Source of the DNA: Lepas anatifera
Lineage: Eukaryota; Arthropoda; Thecostraca; Lepadidae
Length of the DNA: 64,000 nucleotides
Assembly: GCA_034440635.1 (NCBI GenBank)
Contig: JAOTON010002194.1
Location: 372,001-436,000, forward strand
Direction of reading: 5' to 3'
The translations under genes were made by a program, and so were the position numbers. The notes below the pieces were generated by a model. It searched no databases and was not told where the DNA came from. It worked only from the letters and a program-made list of their open reading frames with translations. Within the stretch, counting starts at the first letter, position 1, and the number at the start of each line of letters is the position of its first letter. Below, piece by piece: positions 10,401-18,188 of the stretch.

Positions 10401-13400
10401 GGAACAATGGAAGTTGATGAACCTGAATCTGTGAACCTCGATGCACCGGGAGTCAGCGCGAAGGTGGAAATATCGACGCCGTTGGAGCAAGTGGCCCTGC
10501 TCCAGAAGGAAGTGGATCGCCTAAAAAGGCTGATGAAGAAGCAAGGGCTGAAGTGGAGGAGGGAAAAGCTGTCGTTTTTACGGCAGCTTAAGGCCGCGCG
10601 GAAGAACTCCGCGGCGCTGGACAACCTCACCAAGAGCGGTGTACTCTCCAAGAGGCAAGTTCGCTGTGCTGCTAATGGTCGTCGCATCCGCTGGTCAGCT
10701 AAGGACATATCGAAGGCGCTAGGTTTGAGGTGCATCTCGACCAAGGCGTATCGATATGTGAGGAAGGTGCTCCGTCTGCCTCTGCCATCAATCAGCACGC
10801 TCTCCCGCCGTACGCGGTCCTTCAGTTTCGCCCCTGGCATAATGGATGCTGCTGCTGCTGTGCTGGAGGCGAATGCACGGGGCATGTCCGACCTCGAGCG
10901 ACTCTGTGTGGTGTCGTTTGACGAGATGTCCTTGGATGCCAGACACTGCTATGATGGTGCCGCAGACCAGCTTCTGTCAGCTTCAAAGCTGCAGGTGAGG
11001 GAAACCATATGTCTCTTTCATCTGGGCTGTTGACCCTATCATAAGTGGTGCCTATCATGGGGGCCCCTATAACCAGCTTTATCCAAACAATTTCGGTATG
11101 CTTGGAGGGGTTTTATGTTAAAGGGAATGTGGCACCTTCACAACGTGATTTTAACAGAGATAGCCAAGTTGTAAAGCAAGTCGGAAAACCCGGTACTCCA
11201 TATTTCATTTGTCTTGGAACTCGATATTTCCGTAGAAAAAAACTAAAACCTACCTGAAACCCCCATCAGCCCCTCGCCGGGCGGCCATTGTTGTGAGCTG
11301 CTGGTGTGACGACATATGCTGACGTCACGATGAGCATATGTCGAGCCAATCGAAGCCCTTAAAGCGTTTCAAATATGGTAGTGGTTGCCAGATCGTGACA
11401 TCATCCACAGGCTGATATTTATTTCTTTTTCTAGAGGAGTATTTTTAAAAAACAAAATATTGAGCCTATTGTACATTTTTCAGAGAAATGAGGGGTTTCA
11501 TTATTCTTGGCTAAAGTACGCCTAATTTCGCTAAATTCCAGGATTTGACCAAGATGCCACATTCCCTTTAAAGTGATACTGCTAGACTCTTACTCCCGTT
11601 TTTGTTATGTGTGGTATGCTTTAAACATGTTTTTAAGCTAAATGTTTAATTTTTCTTACAGAAAAGATAGCAGCTTGATAGCGTGCTTTTAAATGATATA
11701 GCCAGCATATAGGGCATACCGTAAAACCTGATGTTCAGCATTTCATTTTTCCTAGGACGCACCACTCGAAGGGAAATAGGATTTTAAAAGCGGATAGCAA
11801 CCTAACCGAAACCCATCTCCCGTCCTCGCGGCTGAACGGCCCGTAGAGGAGGGGAAGGGGGCTTAGGAGCACCCAGTTAAATAAAGTGTTATTGCGTCTC
11901 AGAAGGGAAGTTATGAGCGAAACAAAAGATACTACACGATGTTTTTCGGTATCCTGTTTGCAACTGAAGGCTCATTTTAAAATGCCTAAGCTGCCACCTT
12001 TCCTTTAGTGACGTTGTAAGGCACTCATGCATTTTGTGGGGGTGCCGGTCTGTGTTAACAAAATGTATTCAGACGTTAATTTGAAGCTGAGCAGCTTTGC
12101 TTCGCATCACTGCAAAGTGTGATCTGTTGTTTCAGGTCCTTATGGTCCGCGGGCTTTGTGCACGGTGGAAACAAGCCCTGTACTACGAATTCGACGCTGC
12201 AATGACAGCTGAGAAGCTCGCCATGATCATAACGCGCATTGAGTCATTCGGACTGAAGGTGGTCGCTGCTGTTAGCGACATGGCTCCAAGCAACGAGCGC
12301 ATTTGGAAGGAGGCAGGTGTAACAGAGACCAGATCCTGGATCCCTCATCCTGTGGACCCTTCCCGGTAAATCCTATCCCTACCCCAAGTGTCCTAAGAAT
12401 GCTCCTTGTCAAACTTTGATTGATGATTTCAGAATTTTCACCTTATGAAGCTGTGATATTCTGAACATGGGCGCAGCCAAGCGGTACGGGGGGTACAAGG
12501 GGCATGTGCCTCTTTCATTGGGGCTGGAGTGCCCGTTGGATGTATTGGTGGGTGGTGTTCATATTTTGGATAATGCCTTTTGGAATTTTGGATCCTACGC
12601 CTTGAGCCTAAATGAAACTGTAACGTATGTAGCGATCGGAACTGTTTTGTTTTACTTTAATGCTTCTTGTGTTTAGCTAGGTCATTCTGTAACGTTTAAA
12701 AGCAACCTGAAAGAGGATGGGCACTTTATCCGCCTTCAGTTAATGCCACCCTATCGCCAATAATCGTACGGCCGAATACACTTCTAATCATTGGTAATTG
12801 AACGGTCAAACCAATGACCATGATAAAATTCAATTTTCGACTCAAATATTTCCTGTGCTTGCGCATAGTGTAAAACATTACAAGTTCCGCTGATTAAATT
12901 CATACTTAATTTGGCTGACTTTCCTTGAGTCTTAAAAAAGTAGTATTCTGGCGACTTTTATAAGTACAAAATCCAATTTAAGCCGAGTTTTATTTTCCCG
13001 TCAACGGTTGATTTACATATACTAGGACTAAAAATTCCCTAAGCTCAATCAATATAAACTTCGAAATAATAAAGTGTTTTGTCACCGTAAAAGCGCCTTT
13101 TTTGTCCTGGGGTGTCCCTGCCATACCGAAACTCTGCTGCACCACTGATTCTGTATCATCTGTTGTTGTGTTGTATGACTAAGGTGCTGTGGCTCCATTC
13201 TCTTTTGACAAATTGCAAGTGTTGACCCGTCGTATATCATCAGCTAAATCCGTGTCACAGGAAGGTGTGGGTCTTTGCCGACTCCCCCCATCTAATCAAG
13301 CTGATGAGGACCTACACTGTGGCCGAGAATGGCGGCCTGATCGTGCCGCGTGAGGACGGCTCGACGGCTCTACTGAGCCGGCACTGCTTCCTCGAACTGC

Positions 13401-15624
13401 TGGAGCGGACAAACACCGAGCTGAGCCCGTGCCACAAGCTCACACATCTCCACATCGAAGTAAGTAGATTACAAAATTGTGCCATTTCATTATCATGAAA
13501 TTTTCACCCGGTATTCTACCTCAGTTAAACTGTTCAAACAACAATGCTTGGCGTGCGCAGGTACTGGAGGTGGATACCCTCCCCCTCGGGTTTTTCGCTA
13601 TATGGCAGAACGCTGCGGCGCGCAGCTCCGCCGTACCTTGCATACGTGTTACCCGTTCATCTTCGCACATTCTGACATAATTTATAAGTTAGTCATCTCA
13701 GTTCAGGTCACCTGACCGGGCTAAGTGACCTCACCTTAAATATGGTTAGGCTTGCATAAGTGAGGACAGAATTGATGTATCAATCTGAAACTCATATAAC
13801 GGGCCCACTGGGAGCTCCAAAATGTATTCCTTTTTCAAATATTTGACCTGAGGTGTGGTACTGGCAGTGACCTTACCATGGGAAATGCATGGGGAAAATG
13901 GTTGAAGTTAAATGTCTAATTCTTACGTCATTGTCTTTGTCTAATCAATGCAGTTCTCATGCTATCCAATATGACCCATGTTGACCTTTACTTGACCTTA
14001 GATAAGGTTGATGGGATAAAACTTATGATTTTACCTTACAAGGGCATTGGCATTCGATTGGGCTAGCCGAGAGGATTCTAACGGTTTTCATAAGGTGTTG
14101 ATTGCTCTACCTTTTCAGCCGTTACGATGCAAAATGTGTTTTTCAGTTGCATCGCTATGTTGAAATCCATTGAGCTCTGGTGATCTTGAAATTGACCTGA
14201 CCAGAAATGCTTCATATGTTTTGAGATGTTTTAAGTAGGGCAATCACATTCTGCTTACCGCTTGTTTCTATCTAGCGTAGTTTTCGATATCTTACGTGGT
14301 GGGGGTGATATCTTATAATGTGTGCCCAGCCCCTCTTCCCGTACCGAAATGTCCGGTAAAGTGAAGTCCTTGACGGGTTTGTCTTTCCATATTCTTATTC
14401 GGGAGCGACAAAATGGGACAGTCCATTGAATAAGAGATTGGCTTTCTTATACCCCCTCTTATTTACCTTCTCTTGGCAGTTTGTATTTAATCAATGGCGT
14501 GTGTCTTGACGGCATGCGGGAGCCGCTCGTGTGTTCGAAATATAAATGCACCATGGGATAGGTAATGGTATGCGTACAATGGATCATATGCTCCTTTGCA
14601 GGCTACTGGTCAGGCAGGCCAGCGGGTGTACCTGGCCACCCAGCTCTTTTCCAATAGCGTGGGCAAGGCCATGGGCAGGGAACTGCCACGTCGCCAGGGC
14701 CAAGCCGAGGCTATACTGGAGGTGGACCGGTGGTTCGATGTAATGAACAGCCGATCCAAGTTCGATGCGCGTCTGGAGCGCTGTGCTTTCGGCGCCACTT
14801 CAGATGCGCTGTCAGCCCAGGAAGCCGCCCTGGACAACATGGAGCGACTGGTGGCGGGGACACGCAAGTTCTCCATGAAAAACTCAGCTGGGCGTGACAG
14901 CCTCCTGCCATTTCAACATGGCATCCTCAGATCCATCAGGTCGCTGCGAGGGCTCTTCTCCGAGTTGAAGGAGACCCTCCCCGAGTTCAAATACTTGCTC
15001 GCCGTGAAGCTGTGCCAAGACTGCCTGGAGAACGCTTTCTCCCAGATTCGTGGGATGGGAGGCCAGAACCAACATCCCGACGCCGTGGAGGTGCGGTGCC
15101 GACTTCGCTTCCTCCTGATGGCGGCATCGACGCTGATAGCCGCAGACAGCCGTGGTCGTGCGGTTCAGATGGAGGAGGACCAGCAATTCCTCACCACAGA
15201 CGCCCCCGAGAACCTCACCAACATCGCCTTCTCAGGTCTGAACTTCGAGGTAAGTTCCAGGTAGCGAACAGTAGCTTACCATGCTTCTTCCTATAAAGTT
15301 ACATAGCTATAATGAATTTACCTAATGCCGTACAGCGCACCACTTGTTTTGCGTCCTCTCAAGTGTGCCCTCACCTTTTTCATTCACTTTTTCATGTCAT
15401 ATACTTTTTGTTTGTGAACCACGCTGTCCGCTCGTAATGTTATGTATTCATGTTCGACCCGTTCTGACCAACAAACAGCATGGCTTCCTCCCACACCAAG
15501 GTTCCAGCTTGACATGAAGATTTCATTATAAAATTGTAATATGTTGCTGATGGTGTTTTCTCATAGAAAAATAATAAAATATGGGATTGTGCGTATACTC
15601 GGAACACTTTTTTAAGCACTCTAA

Positions 15625-15673
<49 letters not shown>

Positions 15674-16994
15674 GAGAAAGGGGAAAGCTGATTATTTTCC
15701 ATACGTTTTAGGTTAAATTGTACAGCAGGACTTAGGCTTACTACGTTTCTTCCTGTTTGCTATGTGTACTATCTTAATTTGTCGTTTTTCGTTTTTTTTC
15801 TCTTTCAAAAAGTACGTACACGGTTAATCTGTGTTTGGACTGGTTTCGGTTTAATCGCAAACCATCTTCGGCAATAATAACTTACACTCATACACTGATG
15901 CATCTAACAGTTACAATATCCAAGTCGCCATGTTGTGTTTACGTTTAACAAATCAATTACTATTTACTTAGTACTTGACAAATACAACAACAAAATTATA
16001 AACAAATGAAACATTACCAAGATGCATCAGCCGAATAATGTGTGTGTCCACATACTTTTCTCTTCTGCGTTAGGTCGAAAGCCGAGAACAACTCGGCGCC
16101 ATGGCAGAAGAGGCTGACGTCGCGGCAGCACTCCAAGCCACCGCAGTACCGTCAGTTCTGGACCAGGTGGGGGCCGGAGCTGAGCGGCACCCTTCCGCTC
16201 TGGACCAGGTGGGGGCCGGAGCTGAGCGGCACCCTTCCGCTCTGGACCAGGTGGGGGCCGGAGCTGAGCGGCACCCTTCCGCTCTGGACCAGGTGGGGGC
16301 CGGAGCTGAGCGGCACCCTTCCGCTCTGGACCAGGTGGGGGCCGGAGCTGAGCGGCACCCTTCCGCTCTGGACCAGGTGGGGGCCGGAGCTGAGCGGCAC
16401 CCTTCCGCTCTGGACCAGGTGGGGGCCGGAGCTGAGCGGCACCCTTCCGCTCTGGACCAGGTGGGGGCCGGAGCTGAGCGGCACCCTTCCGCTCTGGACC
16501 ACGTGGGGGCCGGAGCTGAGCGGCACCCTTCCGCTCTGCCCCCTGGCTGTGAAGAGAGTGAGACGGGGCTGGAAATGCAGGCGCTGACTTTTGTCGCAGG
16601 CTACGTTGCGCATAAGTGTAAGACCATCGACCCATCTCTTGGGCTCCAAACCTGTGATGCAAAACCGGGGGTCGTCCCAGATAGCTGGATCCGCTTGGTG
16701 AGCAGGGGTGGGTTGCTCGTGCCATCGAAGCAGTGGATGGAGACGGTCAAAGCTTTCGAGCTGATTTTCAGCCTTGTCATGGGCCCCACCGTCGACAGCT
16801 CCCCTGGCATTGTTCGGCGGCTGGTAGCTGCGCTTCACGAAAAAGAGCCGACACTTGACCAGCGTATCGCACGAAGACTGGTCACTACACGCATGCACAT
16901 CCGCATTAGGTGGCTAAACGCCGGCGCTGCTGCTGCTGCGGCAAAGCGGCGCAGCGAGAAGCAGAAGCGGCAGCATCAGCGCAGCAGCACGTAA
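4205..16994 (+). CDS. THAP9-like P-element-type transposase gene (spliced)
   Basis: This is the full gene span; coding exons are listed separately. The spliced product would be about 950-1000 residues, close to human THAP9 (about 900) plus a 126-residue repeat. Domains in order: THAP C2CH zinc finger; a charged optional exon; a coiled coil (EQVALLQKEVDRLKRLMKKQ); an HTH-like segment; an RNase H-like catalytic core with Asp in VVSFDEMSL, Asp in AVSDMAPSN and Glu in QDCLENAFSQ; an inserted FADSPHLIKLMR block; and a C-terminal domain. All splice sites are GT-AG and every junction is phase-compatible. I see no P-element-style terminal repeats around it, and introns reach kilobases, so a domesticated host gene is more likely than a mobile copy. 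One frame break at 4218-4219 in the THAP start is the only visible lesion. Confidence 0.8.
4480..5452 (+). other. THAP9-like gene, intron 1, left part
   Basis: Intronic. Short open frames at 4665-5207 on both strands show no domain. Nothing else is recognised. Confidence 0.4.
5453..6110. repeat. (ATC)n microsatellite followed by A-rich low-complexity tract
   Basis: A short ATC run (about 5453-5468) is followed by roughly 600 bp of strongly purine/AC-biased sequence on the + strand, with recurrent GAACAAA and AAAACAAAACAAAACG words. The bias creates stop-free minus-strand frames that do not look like real protein. Confidence 0.6.
6350..6500 (+). pseudogene. LINE reverse transcriptase C-terminus remnant (CR1/Jockey-like)
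   Basis: The + strand reads FDVLIVNDWNSLPSR, then after a stop EAPSLNQFKARLD-like codons (about 6389-6475). The VIDxWNSLP...FKxRLD pattern is typical of the extreme C-terminus of CR1/Jockey-type reverse transcriptases. Stops and a frame change show it is dead. It sits inside intron 1 of the THAP9-like gene. Confidence 0.5.
6980..7093 (+). CDS. THAP9-like gene, possible symmetric cassette exon
   Basis: A stop-free 114-bp segment lies between a good acceptor (TTTATCTTTGACAG, AG at 6978-6979) and a good donor (ACGAG|GTAAAT, GT at 7094). It enters and leaves in phase 2, exactly matching the THAP exon before it and the exon at 10391, so inclusion or skipping keeps the frame. It encodes a very charged stretch (TEVASEREDRHAKRSRKE). 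No homology is recognised; the call rests on splice sites, phase and composition. Confidence 0.45.
7333..8215 (+). mobile_element. Tx1/L1-like LINE 3' fragment (RT C-terminus plus 3' UTR)
   Basis: Residues encoded at about 7400-7650 end in a zinc-finger-like CTFCNKTPETLGHLFMKC motif, the zf-RVT type C-terminus of L1/Tx1-group LINE polyproteins, preceded by IIPTNAFLFKIGI (compare TNRFLYLCGI in element K). The frame ends at 7885-7887. An A- and CA-rich 3' UTR follows, with an AATAAA at 8202-8207. The fragment is 5'-truncated and lies in intron 1 of the THAP9-like gene in sense orientation. Confidence 0.65.
8216..8780. other. Intronic sequence without recognised feature
   Basis: AT-rich; I see no coding or element signature. 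Confidence 0.4.
8781..9934. mobile_element. AGGTCA-rich DNA element(s) with TAACACGCGC ends
   Basis: The right end, reverse-complemented, begins TTAACACGCGCATTGACGGG (edge at 9934). Matching left-end sequence occurs twice: TAAACACGCGCATTGACGGG at about 9239 and a diverged CTAACACGCGCCCACACGAG at 8781. So either a 0.7-kb element or a 1.15-kb (possibly nested) element is present. Inner GGGCGGGTACCCGCCC palindromes occur near both ends (about 9286 and 9901). The interior 9390-9970 holds about 15 AGGTCA/TGACCT words and no coding sequence. Confidence 0.6.
9935..10390. other. Intron end before the coiled-coil/HTH exon, a few AGGTCA words
   Basis: Contains scattered AGGTCA/TGACCT words at 9971-10180 and the polypyrimidine acceptor TCTGTTTCAG ending at 10390. 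No gene. Confidence 0.45.
10391..10994 (+). CDS. THAP9-like gene, coiled-coil/HTH and first catalytic Asp exon
   Basis: Starts after acceptor TCTGTTTCAG; its first base completes the codon begun by the previous exon (AG+T). It encodes an acidic linker, a leucine-rich coiled coil (EQVALLQKEVDRLKRL), an HTH-like block ending SRRTRSFSFAPG with STKAYRYVRKVLRLPLPS (the P-element/THAP9 signature), and VVSFDEMSL with the first catalytic Asp of the RNase H-like fold. It ends at donor CTGCAG|GTGAGG in phase 0. Confidence 0.8.
11118..11571. mobile_element. TTAA MITE, copy A
   Basis: A 454-bp element with TTAA at both edges and terminal inverted repeats TTAAAGGGAATGTGGCACC. Copies B (49331-49785) and C (50805-51263) are nearly the same length and share the internal sequence, including a CATATGCTGACGTCACGATG segment. 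No coding capacity. It sits in the THAP9-like intron after exon 10391-10994. TTAA target sites suggest mobilisation by a piggyBac-like enzyme (inference). Confidence 0.85.
11572..12135 (+). other. THAP9-like gene intron remainder
   Basis: No recognised feature other than the acceptor TTGTTTCAG at its end (AG 12134-12135). Confidence 0.4.
12136..12365 (+). CDS. THAP9-like gene, second catalytic Asp exon
   Basis: Enters in phase 0 and leaves in phase 2 (CCCG|GTAAAT). It encodes MVRGLCARWKQALYYEF, then FGLKVVAAVSDMAPSNERIW, where SDMAPSN corresponds to the second catalytic Asp block of P-element/THAP9 transposases. Confidence 0.8.
12366..13260 (+). other. THAP9-like gene intron, no recognised feature
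   Basis: The open frame at 12467-12676 shows no motif. Nothing else recognised up to the acceptor CGTGTCACAG. Confidence 0.4.
13261..13459 (+). CDS. THAP9-like gene, start of insertion domain exon
   Basis: First base completes an Arg codon (CG+G). Encodes KVWVFADSPHLIKLMRTYTV, matching the conserved FxDPxHxLKLxRN block of P-element/THAP9 proteins, and ends HKLTHLHIE before donor GAA|GTAAGT in phase 0. Confidence 0.8.
13560..14230. mobile_element. Diverged AGGTCA-rich element, third copy
   Basis: The segment 13569-13640 (CCCTCCCCCTCGGGTTTTTCG, then GCGGCG/GCCGCC-rich) matches the reverse complement of about 9842-9910 in the element ending at 9934, and is followed by seven or so AGGTCA/TGACCT words. 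Ends are not resolved. It lies in an intron of the THAP9-like gene. Confidence 0.45.
14231..14601 (+). other. THAP9-like gene intron end
   Basis: No recognised feature; ends with acceptor GCTCCTTTGCAG (AG 14600-14601). Confidence 0.4.
14602..15249 (+). CDS. THAP9-like gene, catalytic Glu exon
   Basis: Phase 0 to phase 0 (216 codons). Encodes VYLATQLFSNSVGKAMG, matching the AxQxFSNSVAxAL block, and later CQDCLENAFSQIRGMGGQNQ followed by a DAVEVRCRLRFLL segment. LENxFSQxRxxGGxN is the hallmark of P-element transposases and contains the catalytic Glu. The donor is TTCGAG|GTAAGT. Confidence 0.85.
15250..16073 (+). other. THAP9-like gene, last intron, with (TA)n
   Basis: Contains only the TA dinucleotide run and AT-rich sequence; ends with acceptor CTTTTCTCTTCTGCGTTAG (AG 16072-16073). 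Confidence 0.5.
15627..15671. repeat. (TA)n microsatellite
   Basis: About 22 perfect AT/TA dinucleotides in the last intron of the THAP9-like gene; likely length-polymorphic. Confidence 0.95.
16074..16994 (+). CDS. THAP9-like gene, last exon with in-frame VNTR
   Basis: Enters in phase 0 from the previous exon. After about 28 residues it runs into nine tandem 14-residue repeats (LDQVGAGAERHPSA; the last copy has H for Q), then the conserved C-terminal region: LTFVAGYVAHKCK, then PDSWIRLVSRGGLLVPS, consistent with the P-element/THAP9 C-terminus. It ends in an Ala- and Lys/Arg-rich tail and TAA at 16992-16994. Although an ATG lies at 16101 in frame, the upstream codons are open back to the splice site, so this is an exon and not a separate gene. 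Confidence 0.8.
   Translation, partial: VESREQLGAMAEEADVAAALQATAVPSVLDQVGAGAERHPSALDQVGAGAERHPSALDQVGAGAERHPSALDQVGAGAERHPSALDQVGAGAERHPSALDQVGAGAERHPSALDQVGAGAERHPSALDQVGAGAERHPSALDHVGAGAERHPSALPPGCEESETGLEMQALTFVAGYVAHKCKTIDPSLGLQTCDAKPGVVPDSWIRLVSRGGLLVPSKQWMETVKAFELIFSLVMGPTVDSSPGIVRRLVAALHEKEPTLDQRIARRLVTTRMHIRIRWLNAGAAAAAAKRRSEKQKRQHQRSST
16158..16535 (+). repeat. Coding minisatellite, 9 x 42 bp
   Basis: Nine units of exactly 42 bp begin CTGGACCAGGTGGGGGCC and end CACCCTTCCGCT. The only clear difference is one G to C change in the last unit (GACCACGTG). As 42 is a multiple of three, unit gain or loss keeps the frame. The unit lacks stops in several frames on both strands, which explains the long overlapping antisense open frames here. 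Confidence 0.95.
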
Positions 16995-17099
16995 GGTAGA
17001 CCACTCGGCACTCTGGTGCGTAGTTATAATGACTCAGGGGCGCAAGTTTTCACATATTTGGAGGCTCGAGCCCCCCCTTATGCTTAGAGAAGCCTCCTC

Positions 17100-17432
17100 A
17101 ATCCCAACTTGCGGGCCCCTGCCATTATTGCATGCTCCAGTGGTCTACCTGGATGGCTGTGGCTGCGACCGGGCTCCCTGGTATGCCTGTGGGCTCCCTG
17201 TGGGCCACCAATAACCTCTGTACCAATACCCACCCCCCCACCCCCTGTAGTTCAGCCAGGACCCCATGTAACTGCAAACCGGGTCCCCTATGGTCCAGAA
17301 GGCGCGGGTCCCCTATGGCCTCGGATGAGCCCTTGTCATGAGTGCGTGCCCCTGTGATCTACCTAGACCTCCAGTGTCTGATCCGGGCCCCCTGGCACAC
17401 TTGCTCTGGACCCGTTTGTTCTGACCGGGTAC
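17100..17432. repeat. Degenerate 20-25 bp satellite, left half
   Basis: Loose repeats of the type GTGGTCTACCTGGGCCCCCTATG follow the THAP9-like gene. The same repeat resumes at 48252, so the array was split by element E. The last 13 bases (17420-17432, TCTGACCGGGTAC) are the left copy of E's target-site duplication. Confidence 0.75.
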
Positions 17433-17793
17433 ATCATCATCATCGTTGGTGTTTAAGGGCGCACCGACAACACGGGTCGTGTGGCGCCCATAACACTAGA
17501 CAAGATATATACAGTATAGTTTCAGCGTCTCACAGGGCTAAAAGTGTGTCAAAGGTAAAAGCAGCAAGTCAACAACATTTCAACAAGTAAGGTGTAAAAC
17601 AGGTTAAGTTTTTAAAACAGAATCAAAAGGTCATACGTAAAAAACAGAACAATAATACAACAATAATATAAATAAAAACAAAATGAATAGAATAAAAAGT
17701 AAAAACTGACCAGAGTCGCAGACATTTTAACATCACATACCAAGGTCAGCGAAAAGGTAAAATGAACTTATACACCATGTAAAACCTGAAAAA

Positions 17794-18036
17794 CTACGAG
17801 GGTGAATATATGACATTAAAACCAACGCTCCTCAGATATAACATAATGGTAGCAATATCCACAGCACGATGCTCGCCCAAAAGAGAATTCATTGTCGGAG
17901 ATCCCTGCAGAAAGCAGTTTCTCTCTATCTCAAAGTCACGGCAATCTAAAAGGATATGTTTGACTGTGAGCCTGTCGCCACAGCGTGGACACTCCGGCGG
18001 GTCACGACGAGATAAAAGATATGAATGGGTTGAATG
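17794..18036 (-). pseudogene. Element E ORF2, C-terminal end
   Basis: Continues E's ORF2 after the F insertion: YLLSRRDPPECPRCGDRLTV then a KHxxxDC half (C-x2-C...H-x4-C zinc knuckle), ending FNVIYSPS and TAG at 17794-17796. Joined with 41939 onward through the 15-bp TSD the frame is continuous. Confidence 0.85.
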
Positions 18037-18188
18037 TGTGTGTTGGTGCTTTAGGGCGCTTCGGCTGCCAGGGCCATATAGCGCGCCTATCAGGTCAGTT
18101 TAGTCTAGTCTTGGATTATGCTTTGTTGTTGGTATCAAGCTTCCTACGGGCAGCTAGAAATGGCCCAGACTCGGGCTCTGTCACCCAC

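Noticed and set aside
16027..16898. Long minus-strand frames over the 42-bp repeats
   Set aside because: They are produced by the stop-free repeat unit; the plus-strand exon has phase and homology support, the antisense frames have none.
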